A DNA stretch of 15,582 nt, taken from NCBI GenBank assembly GCA_023230175.1, contig JALNXV010000035.1, positions 1 through 15,582 on the forward strand, given 5' to 3'. Shown piece after piece: positions 1 to 5,271 of the stretch (positions are counted from its first letter, which is position 1; each line of letters starts with the position of its first letter). The position numbers were made by a program, and so were the translations under genes. Source of the stretch: Candidatus Cloacimonadota bacterium (GTDB taxonomy: Bacteria; Cloacimonadota; Cloacimonadia; Cloacimonadales; WRIO01). Under the pieces are notes generated by a model. It had not been told where the DNA came from and did no database searches. It saw only the letters and a list, made by a program, of their open reading frames with translations.

Positions 1-1
1 T

Positions 2-193
2 CCAGCAGGGAAATTATGTATTAATTATTATTGGTTTGAAATAAATGTAAAAAATAAAGACGAATATATATTATCATTTGATAATTTTAATAGACAATGT
101 AAATTATGGATAAATAATAAGTTTGTTAGGTATTACAATTTATCTTCTAGGATTATTCTTACACTTAATAATGCAAAGATCCAAGTTAAGTGA
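2..193 (+). CDS. C-terminal end of an unidentified gene cut by the left window edge
   Basis: Frame 2 is open from the window edge for 63 codons and stops at TGA 191-193. The peptide starts PAGKLCINYYWFEINVKNKD and ends NNAKIQVK. It has a mixed, protein-like composition with aromatic and charged residues, unlike the Lys/Asn/Ile noise of the spacers. I do not recognise the family. It overlaps the first possible starts of the glycosylase-like gene in the next frame. Either the two genes overlap by about 20 bp, or the two frames were once one gene joined across a frameshift. Without the upstream sequence this could also be a chance open frame. Confidence 0.35.
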   Translation, partial: PAGKLCINYYWFEINVKNKDEYILSFDNFNRQCKLWINNKFVRYYNLSSRIILTLNNAKIQVK

Positions 194-947
194 ACTTTGG
201 TTAACCAAAATCAAAAACTACCTTTCATCCGTTAATAAATGGGATAAAAATGCAGCTGTCAATTTGTATGAACGTGAAGTTCTCAACAAGACATATTCAA
301 ATGAGGAGCATTTACAAGTACTGATTTATGCATTTTTAACTTCCCAGTGTCCTTGGGAACGCGTAGTTCCGCATTTAGGTGAAATAGATGAGATTTTTTA
401 CAACTACAATTTTGATATAATAAAGAAACACGATTATCACGAATTTTTGGATGCTATTAAGGCAATTAAATGTGGAAATAGACAATTACCAGCACAAATG
501 AGAGCCTTACATGAGAACATTTCAGTACTTGAAAAAATAATTAATGATTTTGGCAGCATTGATAACTTTATTGTTTCGGATAATCCAAATAACACTGTTA
601 AAAAACTCATTGACTGGCGTTCTCCATATAAAATTAAACAACTTGGGGAAGCACTTTCAAGAGAGTATTTACGAGGAGTAGGAATAGACAATGTAAAACC
701 TGATCTTCATTTAAGGCGTTTTTTAGGAAACGGTAGAATGGGTGAAAGCAAAGAGGAAATTGCAAGTGTCCAAGAAGTGCTTGACCAAGTCGAAAAACTA
801 CACGAAAAAACGGGTTATAAGCGTGTAGAAATTGATAGTATTATTTGGAAATATTGCAGCAATGGAAACGGTGAAATATGTACAGCCCTTCCTCATTGTG
901 TGAAATGTGTTGTAAGAGACCAATGCAAATATAATAAAAAAAGATAA
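171..947 (+). CDS. HhH-GPD (endonuclease III-like) DNA glycosylase family protein
   Basis: The predicted protein has 258 residues from ATG 171. Its C-terminal half carries a helix-hairpin-helix signature, LRGVG at about 167-171, followed at once by VKPDLHLRR with D178 in the place of the catalytic aspartate of the HhH-GPD superfamily. The tail has four cysteines spaced C237-x5-C243-x2-C246-x5-C252, close to the C-x6-C-x2-C-x5-C [4Fe-4S] cluster of endonuclease III and MutY. It would be expected to bind DNA and excise a damaged or modified base. The loop between hairpin and aspartate is much shorter than in Nth, and the lysine of bifunctional lyases (GVGxK) is not at its usual place, so a monofunctional or divergent enzyme is likely. 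The start is uncertain: a TTG at 123 adds a hydrophobic stretch that looks spurious, and neither start has a good ribosome site. Confidence 0.68.
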   Translation: MQRSKLSELWLTKIKNYLSSVNKWDKNAAVNLYEREVLNKTYSNEEHLQVLIYAFLTSQCPWERVVPHLGEIDEIFYNYNFDIIKKHDYHEFLDAIKAIKCGNRQLPAQMRALHENISVLEKIINDFGSIDNFIVSDNPNNTVKKLIDWRSPYKIKQLGEALSREYLRGVGIDNVKPDLHLRRFLGNGRMGESKEEIASVQEVLDQVEKLHEKTGYKRVEIDSIIWKYCSNGNGEICTALPHCVKCVVRDQCKYNKKR

Positions 948-1057
948 CATAAACAATATGACGAATATAGGATGGCGTTCATTTGAAAACTGCAGTACAT
1001 AACATGTATTGTGATACCAAATAATGACAATTTTATGAAGGAGGAGACAAATATTAA

Positions 1058-1537
1058 ATGATTTATACACCACTTACTAAAAAAGCTTTAAGTCTAGCAT
1101 TTGAAGCACATAAGAATCAACTAGACAAATCGGAATTACCATACATATTTCATCCTTTTCATTTAGCTGAACAAATGGGTGAGAAATATACGACATGCGT
1201 GGCTCTATTACATGATGTTGTTGAAGATAGCAAATATACAATACAAGACCTCATAGAATTAGGATTTCCTAGCCAAGTTATTGAAGCAATAAAAGTACTT
1301 ATTCATTCTAATGATATTCCATATTTTGACTATATAAATAGAGTGAAAATGAATCCTATGGCAACACGGGTTAAAATAGTAGACTTAATACATAATTCTG
1401 ATTTGACAAGGCTTAATAAAATAAGCACTGATGACTTAAGAAGGATTGATGAGTATAAGAAAGCACTGCTTATTTTAGAAAAAAAATTAAATAGGTTAGG
1501 GGTACGAAAAATAATCATAGGGGTACGAACTTTTTGA
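1058..1537 (+). CDS. HD-domain (p)ppGpp hydrolase-like protein (SpoT/Mesh1-type)
   Basis: This 159-residue protein is close in size to a stand-alone SpoT-type HD hydrolase domain. The metal and active-site pattern is visible: H32 in HPFHLAE, H52-D53 in LLHDVVED with E56-D57, and D109 in KIVDLIHN, which matches the KxxDxxHN block of RelA/SpoT hydrolases. There is no synthetase or TGS domain, so the likely role is cytosolic hydrolysis of (p)ppGpp or a related nucleotide. An AAGGAGGAG ribosome site lies at 1038-1046, 11 bp from the ATG, which is a little far. The last dozen residues (GVRKIIIGVRTF) are encoded by a short repeated sequence shared with the spacer, so the original C-terminus seems to have been replaced by foreign sequence. 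The domain core is intact and activity is plausible. Confidence 0.75.
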   Translation: MIYTPLTKKALSLAFEAHKNQLDKSELPYIFHPFHLAEQMGEKYTTCVALLHDVVEDSKYTIQDLIELGFPSQVIEAIKVLIHSNDIPYFDYINRVKMNPMATRVKIVDLIHNSDLTRLNKISTDDLRRIDEYKKALLILEKKLNRLGVRKIIIGVRTF

Positions 1538-1548
1538 GAGGGTACGAA
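1499..1548 (+). repeat. Three short direct repeats (GGGTACGAA), 19-21 bp apart
   Basis: GGGTACGAA occurs at 1500-1508, 1521-1529 and 1540-1548; the first two copies share one more G in front. The first two lie inside the last codons of the HD-domain gene and the third just after its stop. Regular spacing of about two helical turns suggests a set of protein-binding sites, such as transposase sites at an element end. Confidence 0.7.
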
Positions 1549-1592
1549 TTGTATCAAAAAGGTCAGTCTAACACATATAAGAAGCATAGGTT

Positions 1593-1620
1593 TGATACAA
1601 TCTGTATCAGGCCTTTTTTT
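1593..1620 (+). terminator. Hairpin with T-tract after the HD-domain gene
   Basis: TGATACA (1593-1599) pairs with TGTATCA (1603-1609) over a 3-nt loop, and seven T follow at 1614-1620 after a GGCC spacer. TTGTATCAAA at 1549-1558 is also the exact complement of 1591-1600, so an alternative longer-range fold (an antiterminator-like choice) can be drawn. The stem is AT-rich and the gap to the T-tract is 4 nt, so it may be only a moderate terminator. Confidence 0.4.
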
Positions 1621-1722
1621 GTGCAGACAGGGACATTTCTCCCTATATTCCAAAACACAGAGGTGGTACCGGCTAGTTTTCAAGGGTCAATAAATACGAA
1701 TTTATTTTGTACTCAATAAACT

Positions 1723-1767
1723 TTTACACGATTACATCTGAATTTACACGATTATAAGCCGATTTAC
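1723..1767 (+). repeat. Tandem ~20-bp repeats (TTTACACGATTA)
   Basis: TTTACACGATTA occurs at 1723-1734 and 1743-1754, exactly 20 bp apart, with a partial third copy ATTTAC at 1762-1767 in the same register. The regular phase suggests protein-binding sites, here read as the second end of the possible element that begins near 1499. Confidence 0.65.
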
Positions 1768-1836
1768 TGCACCTAAATTTCTAAGCCATAATCCTTTAAA
1801 GTTTGTTTCTATATTAAAGCCACTGTATTTATTATT

Positions 1837-1980
1837 TTAAAAAATTGCTTCATCCAGATCCCTTACCAAAAAACAGTCTTGATAATATTCATCTACACCA
1901 TTAGTCAATCCATGAAATTCTGACCATTGGTATAAAAATATAGCCCCACAATTTTTACAGCGTAATACTTCTAGAAATAA
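1837..1980 (-). pseudogene. Remnant of an unidentified gene, with a CxxC pair
   Basis: Reading the minus strand from about 1980 down to a stop at 1837-1839 gives a protein-like end: LRCKNCGAIF, then QWSEFHGL, EYYQDCF and RDLDEAIF. The CKNC pair plus a later Cys suggests half of a zinc site, and the composition (W, H, D, C) is unlike the surrounding AT noise. There is no convincing start or ribosome site, and upstream the frame dissolves into Ile/Asn/Leu-rich sequence. I take it as the 3' part of a decayed gene, possibly cut by the neighbouring element. I do not recognise the family. Confidence 0.4.
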
Positions 1981-2254
1981 TTTTTTTGATTTCAATAGAA
2001 TTGAAGATATTATTTTTAATATATTATGAAAATTTGTATTTAAAAAAGTTAGATTAAAAGAAATAGCAGAGCTAGATATTTAAAAATAAAAATTATAGAG
2101 ATATCAGTTGATTGATATTTTAAAATTATTGTAAATTCATTTTATCGTGTTAATGAAAAAAGTTTGAAAAAGCATGGAATTTAAAACAGACCAAGTAAAG
2201 ATAAAATATATAATCCAGATGTTTTAAAATTAATTATCACTTTAATCTTTTATA
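1981..2254. other. Gene-free AT-rich stretch
   Basis: No open frame with a start and ribosome site is visible on either strand. A short plus-strand frame ending at the left arm of the following hairpin (peptide containing YNPDVLKLI) is too short to call. The region looks like decayed intergenic DNA. Confidence 0.5.
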
Positions 2255-2307
2255 AAAAAACTGTAACCTAAATAGAAATAAAATACTCTACTTTGTTACA
2301 GTTTTTT
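2255..2307 (-). terminator. Rho-independent terminator of the AhpD-like gene (symmetrical)
   Basis: Thirteen bases at 2255-2267 (AAAAAACTGTAAC) are the exact complement of 2295-2307, with a 27-nt loop. Read on the minus strand the hairpin lies about 25 bp past the gene's stop and ends in a run of T. The A/T runs on both sides would let it work in both directions. Confidence 0.75.
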
Positions 2308-2331
2308 ATTTAATTAATAGGTAAAACAATC

Positions 2332-2673
2332 TTATTTTTCTGTAAATTGGTTCATAGCCTCAATTGCTAAAGCACCGTATACTGTTGCTGGTCCACCACC
2401 CATTAAGATGGCAACGCCTATAGCTTCACTAATTTCTTCCTTAGTTGCTCCAGCAGTTAGCGCTCCTTTAACATGGACATCAATACAAACGTGGCATTTA
2501 ACTACAACAGAAATTGCAACTGATATTAGTTCTTTATGTTTAGTTGATAAAGCACCATCTTTGATTGCTGCTACGTGTAATCCCCCAAATGCCTGCATAA
2601 CTTTAGGACAAGATTTACCTAAATCTTGATGAGTCTTCATAAAATGAGTTAAATTTTCAATATGATCTGCCAT
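2332..2673 (-). CDS. Carboxymuconolactone decarboxylase / AhpD-like family protein
   Basis: The 113-residue protein has the family's all-helical core and its redox motif: C60-H-V-C63-x3-H67 with E48 upstream, as in AhpD-type thiol peroxidases and related CMD proteins. The CxxC pair would act as a redox-active disulfide in the cytosol, probably in peroxide or thiol metabolism. Substrate cannot be told from sequence, and true decarboxylases of this family often lack the CxxC. The start is supported by AAGGAGGA (complement at 2681-2688), 7 bp from the ATG. It is a single-gene unit: a perfect consensus promoter lies just upstream and a strong hairpin just downstream. Length fits a complete single-domain member. 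Confidence 0.82.
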   Translation of the reverse strand: MADHIENLTHFMKTHQDLGKSCPKVMQAFGGLHVAAIKDGALSTKHKELISVAISVVVKCHVCIDVHVKGALTAGATKEEISEAIGVAILMGGGPATVYGALAIEAMNQFTEK

Positions 2674-2707
2674 TAATAATTCCTCCTTATTAATCTATTA
2701 CTAAAAA

Positions 2708-2736
2708 ATTATAACATGGAAAACTTGTATTGTCAA
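2708..2736 (-). promoter_or_regulatory. Perfect sigma-A promoter for the AhpD-like gene
   Basis: On the minus strand TTGACA (2731-2736) is followed after exactly 17 bp by TATAAT (2708-2713), with a TGT just ahead of the -10 making it extended. The start codon lies 35 bp further on. Both hexamers are exact consensus, so strong constitutive expression is expected. Confidence 0.85.
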
Positions 2737-2830
2737 AAGCAAATTAATTCATGGAGTTATAGCTGAATATACTTGGTTTGATCTTAACTATAGAAAGAAA
2801 CAGGATTTAATAATTCAAAAATTTTTATCT

Positions 2831-2861
2831 TTTACTTTAGCTTGAATTTATATGATATAAT
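2831..2861 (+). promoter_or_regulatory. Likely extended -10 promoter for the DUF697-like gene
   Basis: TATAAT at 2856-2861 is preceded by TGA (extended -10 form). The -35 is weak: TTTACT at 2831-2836 with a 19-bp spacer. About 100 bp separate it from the start codon, enough for a leader; a 16-codon ATG frame (2891-2941) lies in that leader without a clear ribosome site. Confidence 0.5.
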
Positions 2862-2959
2862 AAGTTTAAAGTTATTAGAATTGTAAGCAAATGAAAGAAA
2901 AGAAAAGCTTCAATGTCTTGATTACCTTAATAACTTTTTAAGAAATAATGGAGGAAACT

Positions 2960-4012
2960 ATGAAGAAAACCATTGAGAAAAAGAAAATTACTCTTGAAGA
3001 GTATCAACAAAAGTATACTAATCCTGAAAATTTAGTGGCTGCAAAAAATTTTCTCTTTATACTTGGAGCAGCAATAGGTGTAATCGTTGCAGTTAGTTTG
3101 TTTTTTGTCGTTCTTCGGCTTTTTGACATTCATCAGATAGCTGGTTATGTAGGTATTATTTTTGCAATCTTAATATTTATTTTTTTATATCTTGTGCCAA
3201 TAATCAAACTTAAAAATACAAAATCATTTAAGACAAATGTCGACAGTGCAAGTGCTAGACAAGCACAAAAACATAATAAAAAACTTCGAGAAGAGATAAC
3301 TGATAAAATGATTGATGTTACTACGAAAACTGATGTAGTTGGATGGTATAGCGAAGAGCTTGTTGGAAAACTTGCAATCGCGCGCCATACAGGTAATGAC
3401 AAGGAATTAAAAAGTGTTTTAACAGAAGTGTATAAAACAGATGTGAAAAATGCTGCTAATAAAATGATTAGAAATAGTGCTGTGAAAGTTGGTGTTGCAA
3501 CAGCACTTTCACAAACTGAATTTGTTGATACATTATTTGTAATAGTGTATGTTCTAAATTTAATTAAGGATATAGTATATTTATATGGATATAGACCAAC
3601 AGATTCAAAAATGGCTAAAATATACAAAAATGTTTTGAGAAATGCTCTTGTAGCTTATGGTGTTAGTAGCGCTACAGCAGGAATGGGCAAAAGCTTCGGG
3701 AGCGGATTTGCTAAGTCACTTGAAAAGGTTTCACAAAGCATAAATCCTATTACATCAGCTATTGGCGCTGTTGTAGGTGTTACCATTGAGTCTTTAGTAC
3801 AACTATCTGTAAATTCTACACTTACAGTATTGATTGGTAATCAAACAAAAAGATATCTTGTTAAAGAATACAATTTACAAGAAATTCTTGATAATGTTGA
3901 ACTTATTGATAGTGATGAGGAAGAAGCAAAAATGATTGCGTCAATAAGAGATGAAGTGAAAGAAAAAAAGGAAAAAAAGATAAAAAAACTAAAAATGGAA
4001 AAAGTAATTTAA
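2960..4012 (+). CDS. Two-TM membrane protein, DUF697/YcjF-like
   Basis: The protein has 350 residues. Two adjacent hydrophobic segments (about 28-55 and 58-82) form a membrane hairpin near the N-terminus. A soluble helical region follows, with a conserved-looking block around 170-225 (RNSAVKVGVATALS, then VDTLFVIVYVLNLIKDI and a YGYRP turn). This block resembles the DUF697 / YcjF (UPF0283) family, whose function is unknown, and the match is by eye. The C-terminus is highly charged (KEKKEKKIKKLKMEK) and probably cytosolic. The start is set at ATG 2960 because GGAGG at 2950-2954 is its ribosome site, 5 bp away; the in-frame ATG at 2948 would place that site inside the gene. It stands alone with its own promoter and terminator. 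Confidence 0.65.
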   Translation: MKKTIEKKKITLEEYQQKYTNPENLVAAKNFLFILGAAIGVIVAVSLFFVVLRLFDIHQIAGYVGIIFAILIFIFLYLVPIIKLKNTKSFKTNVDSASARQAQKHNKKLREEITDKMIDVTTKTDVVGWYSEELVGKLAIARHTGNDKELKSVLTEVYKTDVKNAANKMIRNSAVKVGVATALSQTEFVDTLFVIVYVLNLIKDIVYLYGYRPTDSKMAKIYKNVLRNALVAYGVSSATAGMGKSFGSGFAKSLEKVSQSINPITSAIGAVVGVTIESLVQLSVNSTLTVLIGNQTKRYLVKEYNLQEILDNVELIDSDEEEAKMIASIRDEVKEKKEKKIKKLKMEKVI

Positions 4013-4449
4013 TTAGTCATTAGTCTCAAACAATACACTATGCTTGGTCAATTTTTAATAAGAAATAATTATCAGTTAAAATATGTTTTAAGATTTTATA
4101 TATGAAAACTAAAAAATTGTTAAAAATTTTAAGAGTATCTAATTGCTATATAAAAAACACTCTGTTCTATTAATAACAAAGTAGGATTTAGAGTGTTTTT
4201 ATATTTTTAGATTATATCTAATTTAGTATGTAAAACTTCAGGTTATAACTGACTTAGAGTTTAAAAATATAAAAGAAAAATTATAAAATTATTTAATTTA
4301 TAGTGTCGTGATTTCTATTTAATTTTTGAAAAATATGTTAAATAAATTATCAATAATACCTTTGCTTTGTAGACTACAATATTTTTTTATTAAATATCAG
4401 AATTATGAATATTTTCTGAAAAAAAAGAAGTTGAAGCATGCAAACTCTT
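4013..4449. other. Convergent intergenic stretch holding two terminators
   Basis: Apart from a plus-strand and a minus-strand terminator, this AT-rich stretch shows no supportable gene. The plus-strand frame from 4326 to 4547 is antisense to the coiled-coil gene and has no ribosome site. Confidence 0.55.
4153..4200 (+). terminator. Terminator downstream of the DUF697-like gene
   Basis: AAAAACACTCT (4153-4163) pairs perfectly with AGAGTGTTTTT (4190-4200), with a 26-nt loop and five terminal T. It is about 140 bp past the stop codon. The long loop makes it somewhat weak. Confidence 0.6.
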
Positions 4450-4451
4450 TT
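4419..4451 (-). terminator. Terminator of the coiled-coil gene
   Basis: On the minus strand, AAAAGAGTTTG (overlapping the gene's stop codon) pairs with CAACTTCTTTT with a mismatched position and a 7-nt loop, followed by an unbroken T-run (eight A at 4419-4426 on plus). It stops transcripts converging on the plus-strand gene. Confidence 0.6.
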
Positions 4452-4737
4452 AATCTTTATTTTTTTTATAGGCTGCTAATTTTTGTTCAGTATGACTTTT
4501 TTCTTGCTCAGCGGCACTTAATCGATATTCATATTCTTTTTCTTTAAGCTCAAAATCTTCTTTTATATTTTCGAGTAAGTCTTTATATTTTTGAATATCA
4601 TTTTCATATTTTGTAATATTTCTCTCAAGTTGATTTGGTTTAAAATTCTCGATAGCTAATTTTGCTTTTTCTACTTGTATTTCCGTCTCTTTCTGAATTG
4701 ACTTTATTGGGTCAGAAAACTTTTCTTTAAAACTCAT
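4450..4737 (-). CDS. Small coiled-coil protein, function unknown
   Basis: The 95-residue protein is almost entirely Lys/Glu/Gln-rich helix with heptad-like hydrophobic spacing from about residue 15 to 90 (for example ITKYENDIQKYKDLLENI and KEKEYEYRLSAAEQEK). It has no cysteine, no signal peptide and no membrane segment, so it is probably a cytosolic oligomer or a partner of another protein. An exceptionally good ribosome site (AAGGAGG, complement at 4746-4752) lies 8 bp from the ATG, which supports a real gene. An inverted repeat about 55 bp upstream may be an operator. I do not recognise a family; small coiled-coil proteins of low complexity are hard to place by eye. Confidence 0.7.
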   Translation of the reverse strand: MSFKEKFSDPIKSIQKETEIQVEKAKLAIENFKPNQLERNITKYENDIQKYKDLLENIKEDFELKEKEYEYRLSAAEQEKSHTEQKLAAYKKNKD

Positions 4738-4791
4738 TTAATATACCTCCTTTTTGTTTTGCATGCGTCAAAATAACCTACACAACTATTT

Positions 4792-4817
4792 TATACATTA
4801 AAATAATCAAATGTATA
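4792..4817. promoter_or_regulatory. Inverted repeat upstream of the coiled-coil gene (possible operator)
   Basis: TATACATT (4792-4799) and AATGTATA (4810-4817) are exact complements with a 10-bp spacer. Read on the minus strand the 3' arm is part of a TGTATAAAAT that looks like an extended -10 element, so a dimeric repressor bound here would cover the promoter. No regulator gene lies next to it. Confidence 0.4.
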
Positions 4818-4940
4818 CAATAAACTGTAATTTCATATTAATTCGTTTATTTTCAAGAAAAATTCTTTTTAAACACAAAAAATTTTTAGACACTTTTAAC
4901 TAAGTTTTGATGATGAATAATACATTTATCCTTTACTTGT

Positions 4941-4958
4941 TTTTACAAAATTGTAAAA
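4941..4958. promoter_or_regulatory. Near-palindrome TTTTACAA-aa-TTGTAAAA
   Basis: Eight-base arms at 4941-4948 and 4951-4958 are exact complements around a 2-bp centre. A plus-strand TTTACT (4932-4937) and TAAAAT (4954-4959), 16 bp apart, could be a promoter with this site over its spacer and -10, but no gene follows closely. Confidence 0.35.
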
Positions 4959-5205
4959 TAGTCAAGTTTGTGATTATTAAGTTCAATTACTATTAAATTA
5001 AAATAAATGCTTTATAATTTAATTAGAAGGTAATAATATAACAGTATTTAGAAAGTGAATATTTATGGAATTAGAGAAGGTATTTGAATCCCTAAAGATT
5101 AAACATTAAATTAAAAGTTTAAGATGCAATAATATTAACAATCAAAAGAGGAGAGAACTTTTGAAATAATGCTGAAAATTTAATATAGTATTTAAATGTT
5201 TGGTG

Positions 5206-5234
5206 TTTACTTAATATTTTAAATATAATATAAT
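5206..5234 (+). promoter_or_regulatory. Likely promoter of the lipoprotein gene
   Basis: TTTACT (5206-5211, four of six consensus bases) is followed after 17 bp by a perfect TATAAT (5229-5234). A second overlapping TATAAT sits at 5224-5229. The gene's ATG is 38 bp downstream. Confidence 0.55.
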
Positions 5235-5271
5235 ATGATTATAAAATAAAAATATATATTGGAGAGTTATT

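Larger units (their letters stand above)
1499..1767. mobile_element. Possible remnant of an insertion element (ends only, no transposase)
   Basis: About 270 bp are bounded by two clusters of short repeats with ~20-bp spacing (GGGTACGAA on the left, TTTACACGATTA on the right). Multiple tandem sites at both ends are typical of IS21-type elements, whose transposase binds several repeats per end. Between them there is no transposase or ATP-binding helper gene. The only open frame (1534-1719) encodes nothing recognisable. This could be a non-autonomous derivative, a scar of deletion, or two unrelated repeat clusters. The family name is a guess from end architecture. Confidence 0.3.
4738..5271. other. 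Long regulatory or decayed intergenic region
   Basis: The 530 bp between two divergent genes hold two inverted repeats (4792-4817 and 4941-4958), a likely promoter next to the lipoprotein gene, and a 14-codon ATG frame at 5065-5109 (MELEKVFESLKIKH) with only a poor ribosome site. An AGAGGAGAG at about 5147-5155 resembles a ribosome site but leads only to a TTG-Lys-stop. A gene may have decayed here. Confidence 0.45.

Noticed and set aside
1534..1719. Plus-strand open frame of 61 codons
   Set aside because: It spans the third repeat, a hairpin and a T-tract, with no ribosome site; its peptide is what the repeat region yields by chance.
2178..2270. Short plus-strand peptide with YNPDVLKLI before the hairpin
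   Set aside because: About 27 codons after a stop, with no start or ribosome site, and it runs into the terminator arm; too little to call a remnant.
2891..2941. 16-codon leader frame (MKEKKSFNVLITLITF) ahead of the DUF697-like gene
   Set aside because: No ribosome site and no clear attenuator fold, so a leader peptide is not supported beyond chance.
2948..4012. Earlier ATG start for the DUF697-like gene
   Set aside because: The codons after ATG 2948 are themselves the GGAGG ribosome site for ATG 2960, which is the better start.
4326..4547. Plus-strand open frame of 73 codons
   Set aside because: It is antisense to the coiled-coil gene, has no ribosome site and encodes a Phe/Leu/Lys-rich peptide with no family look.
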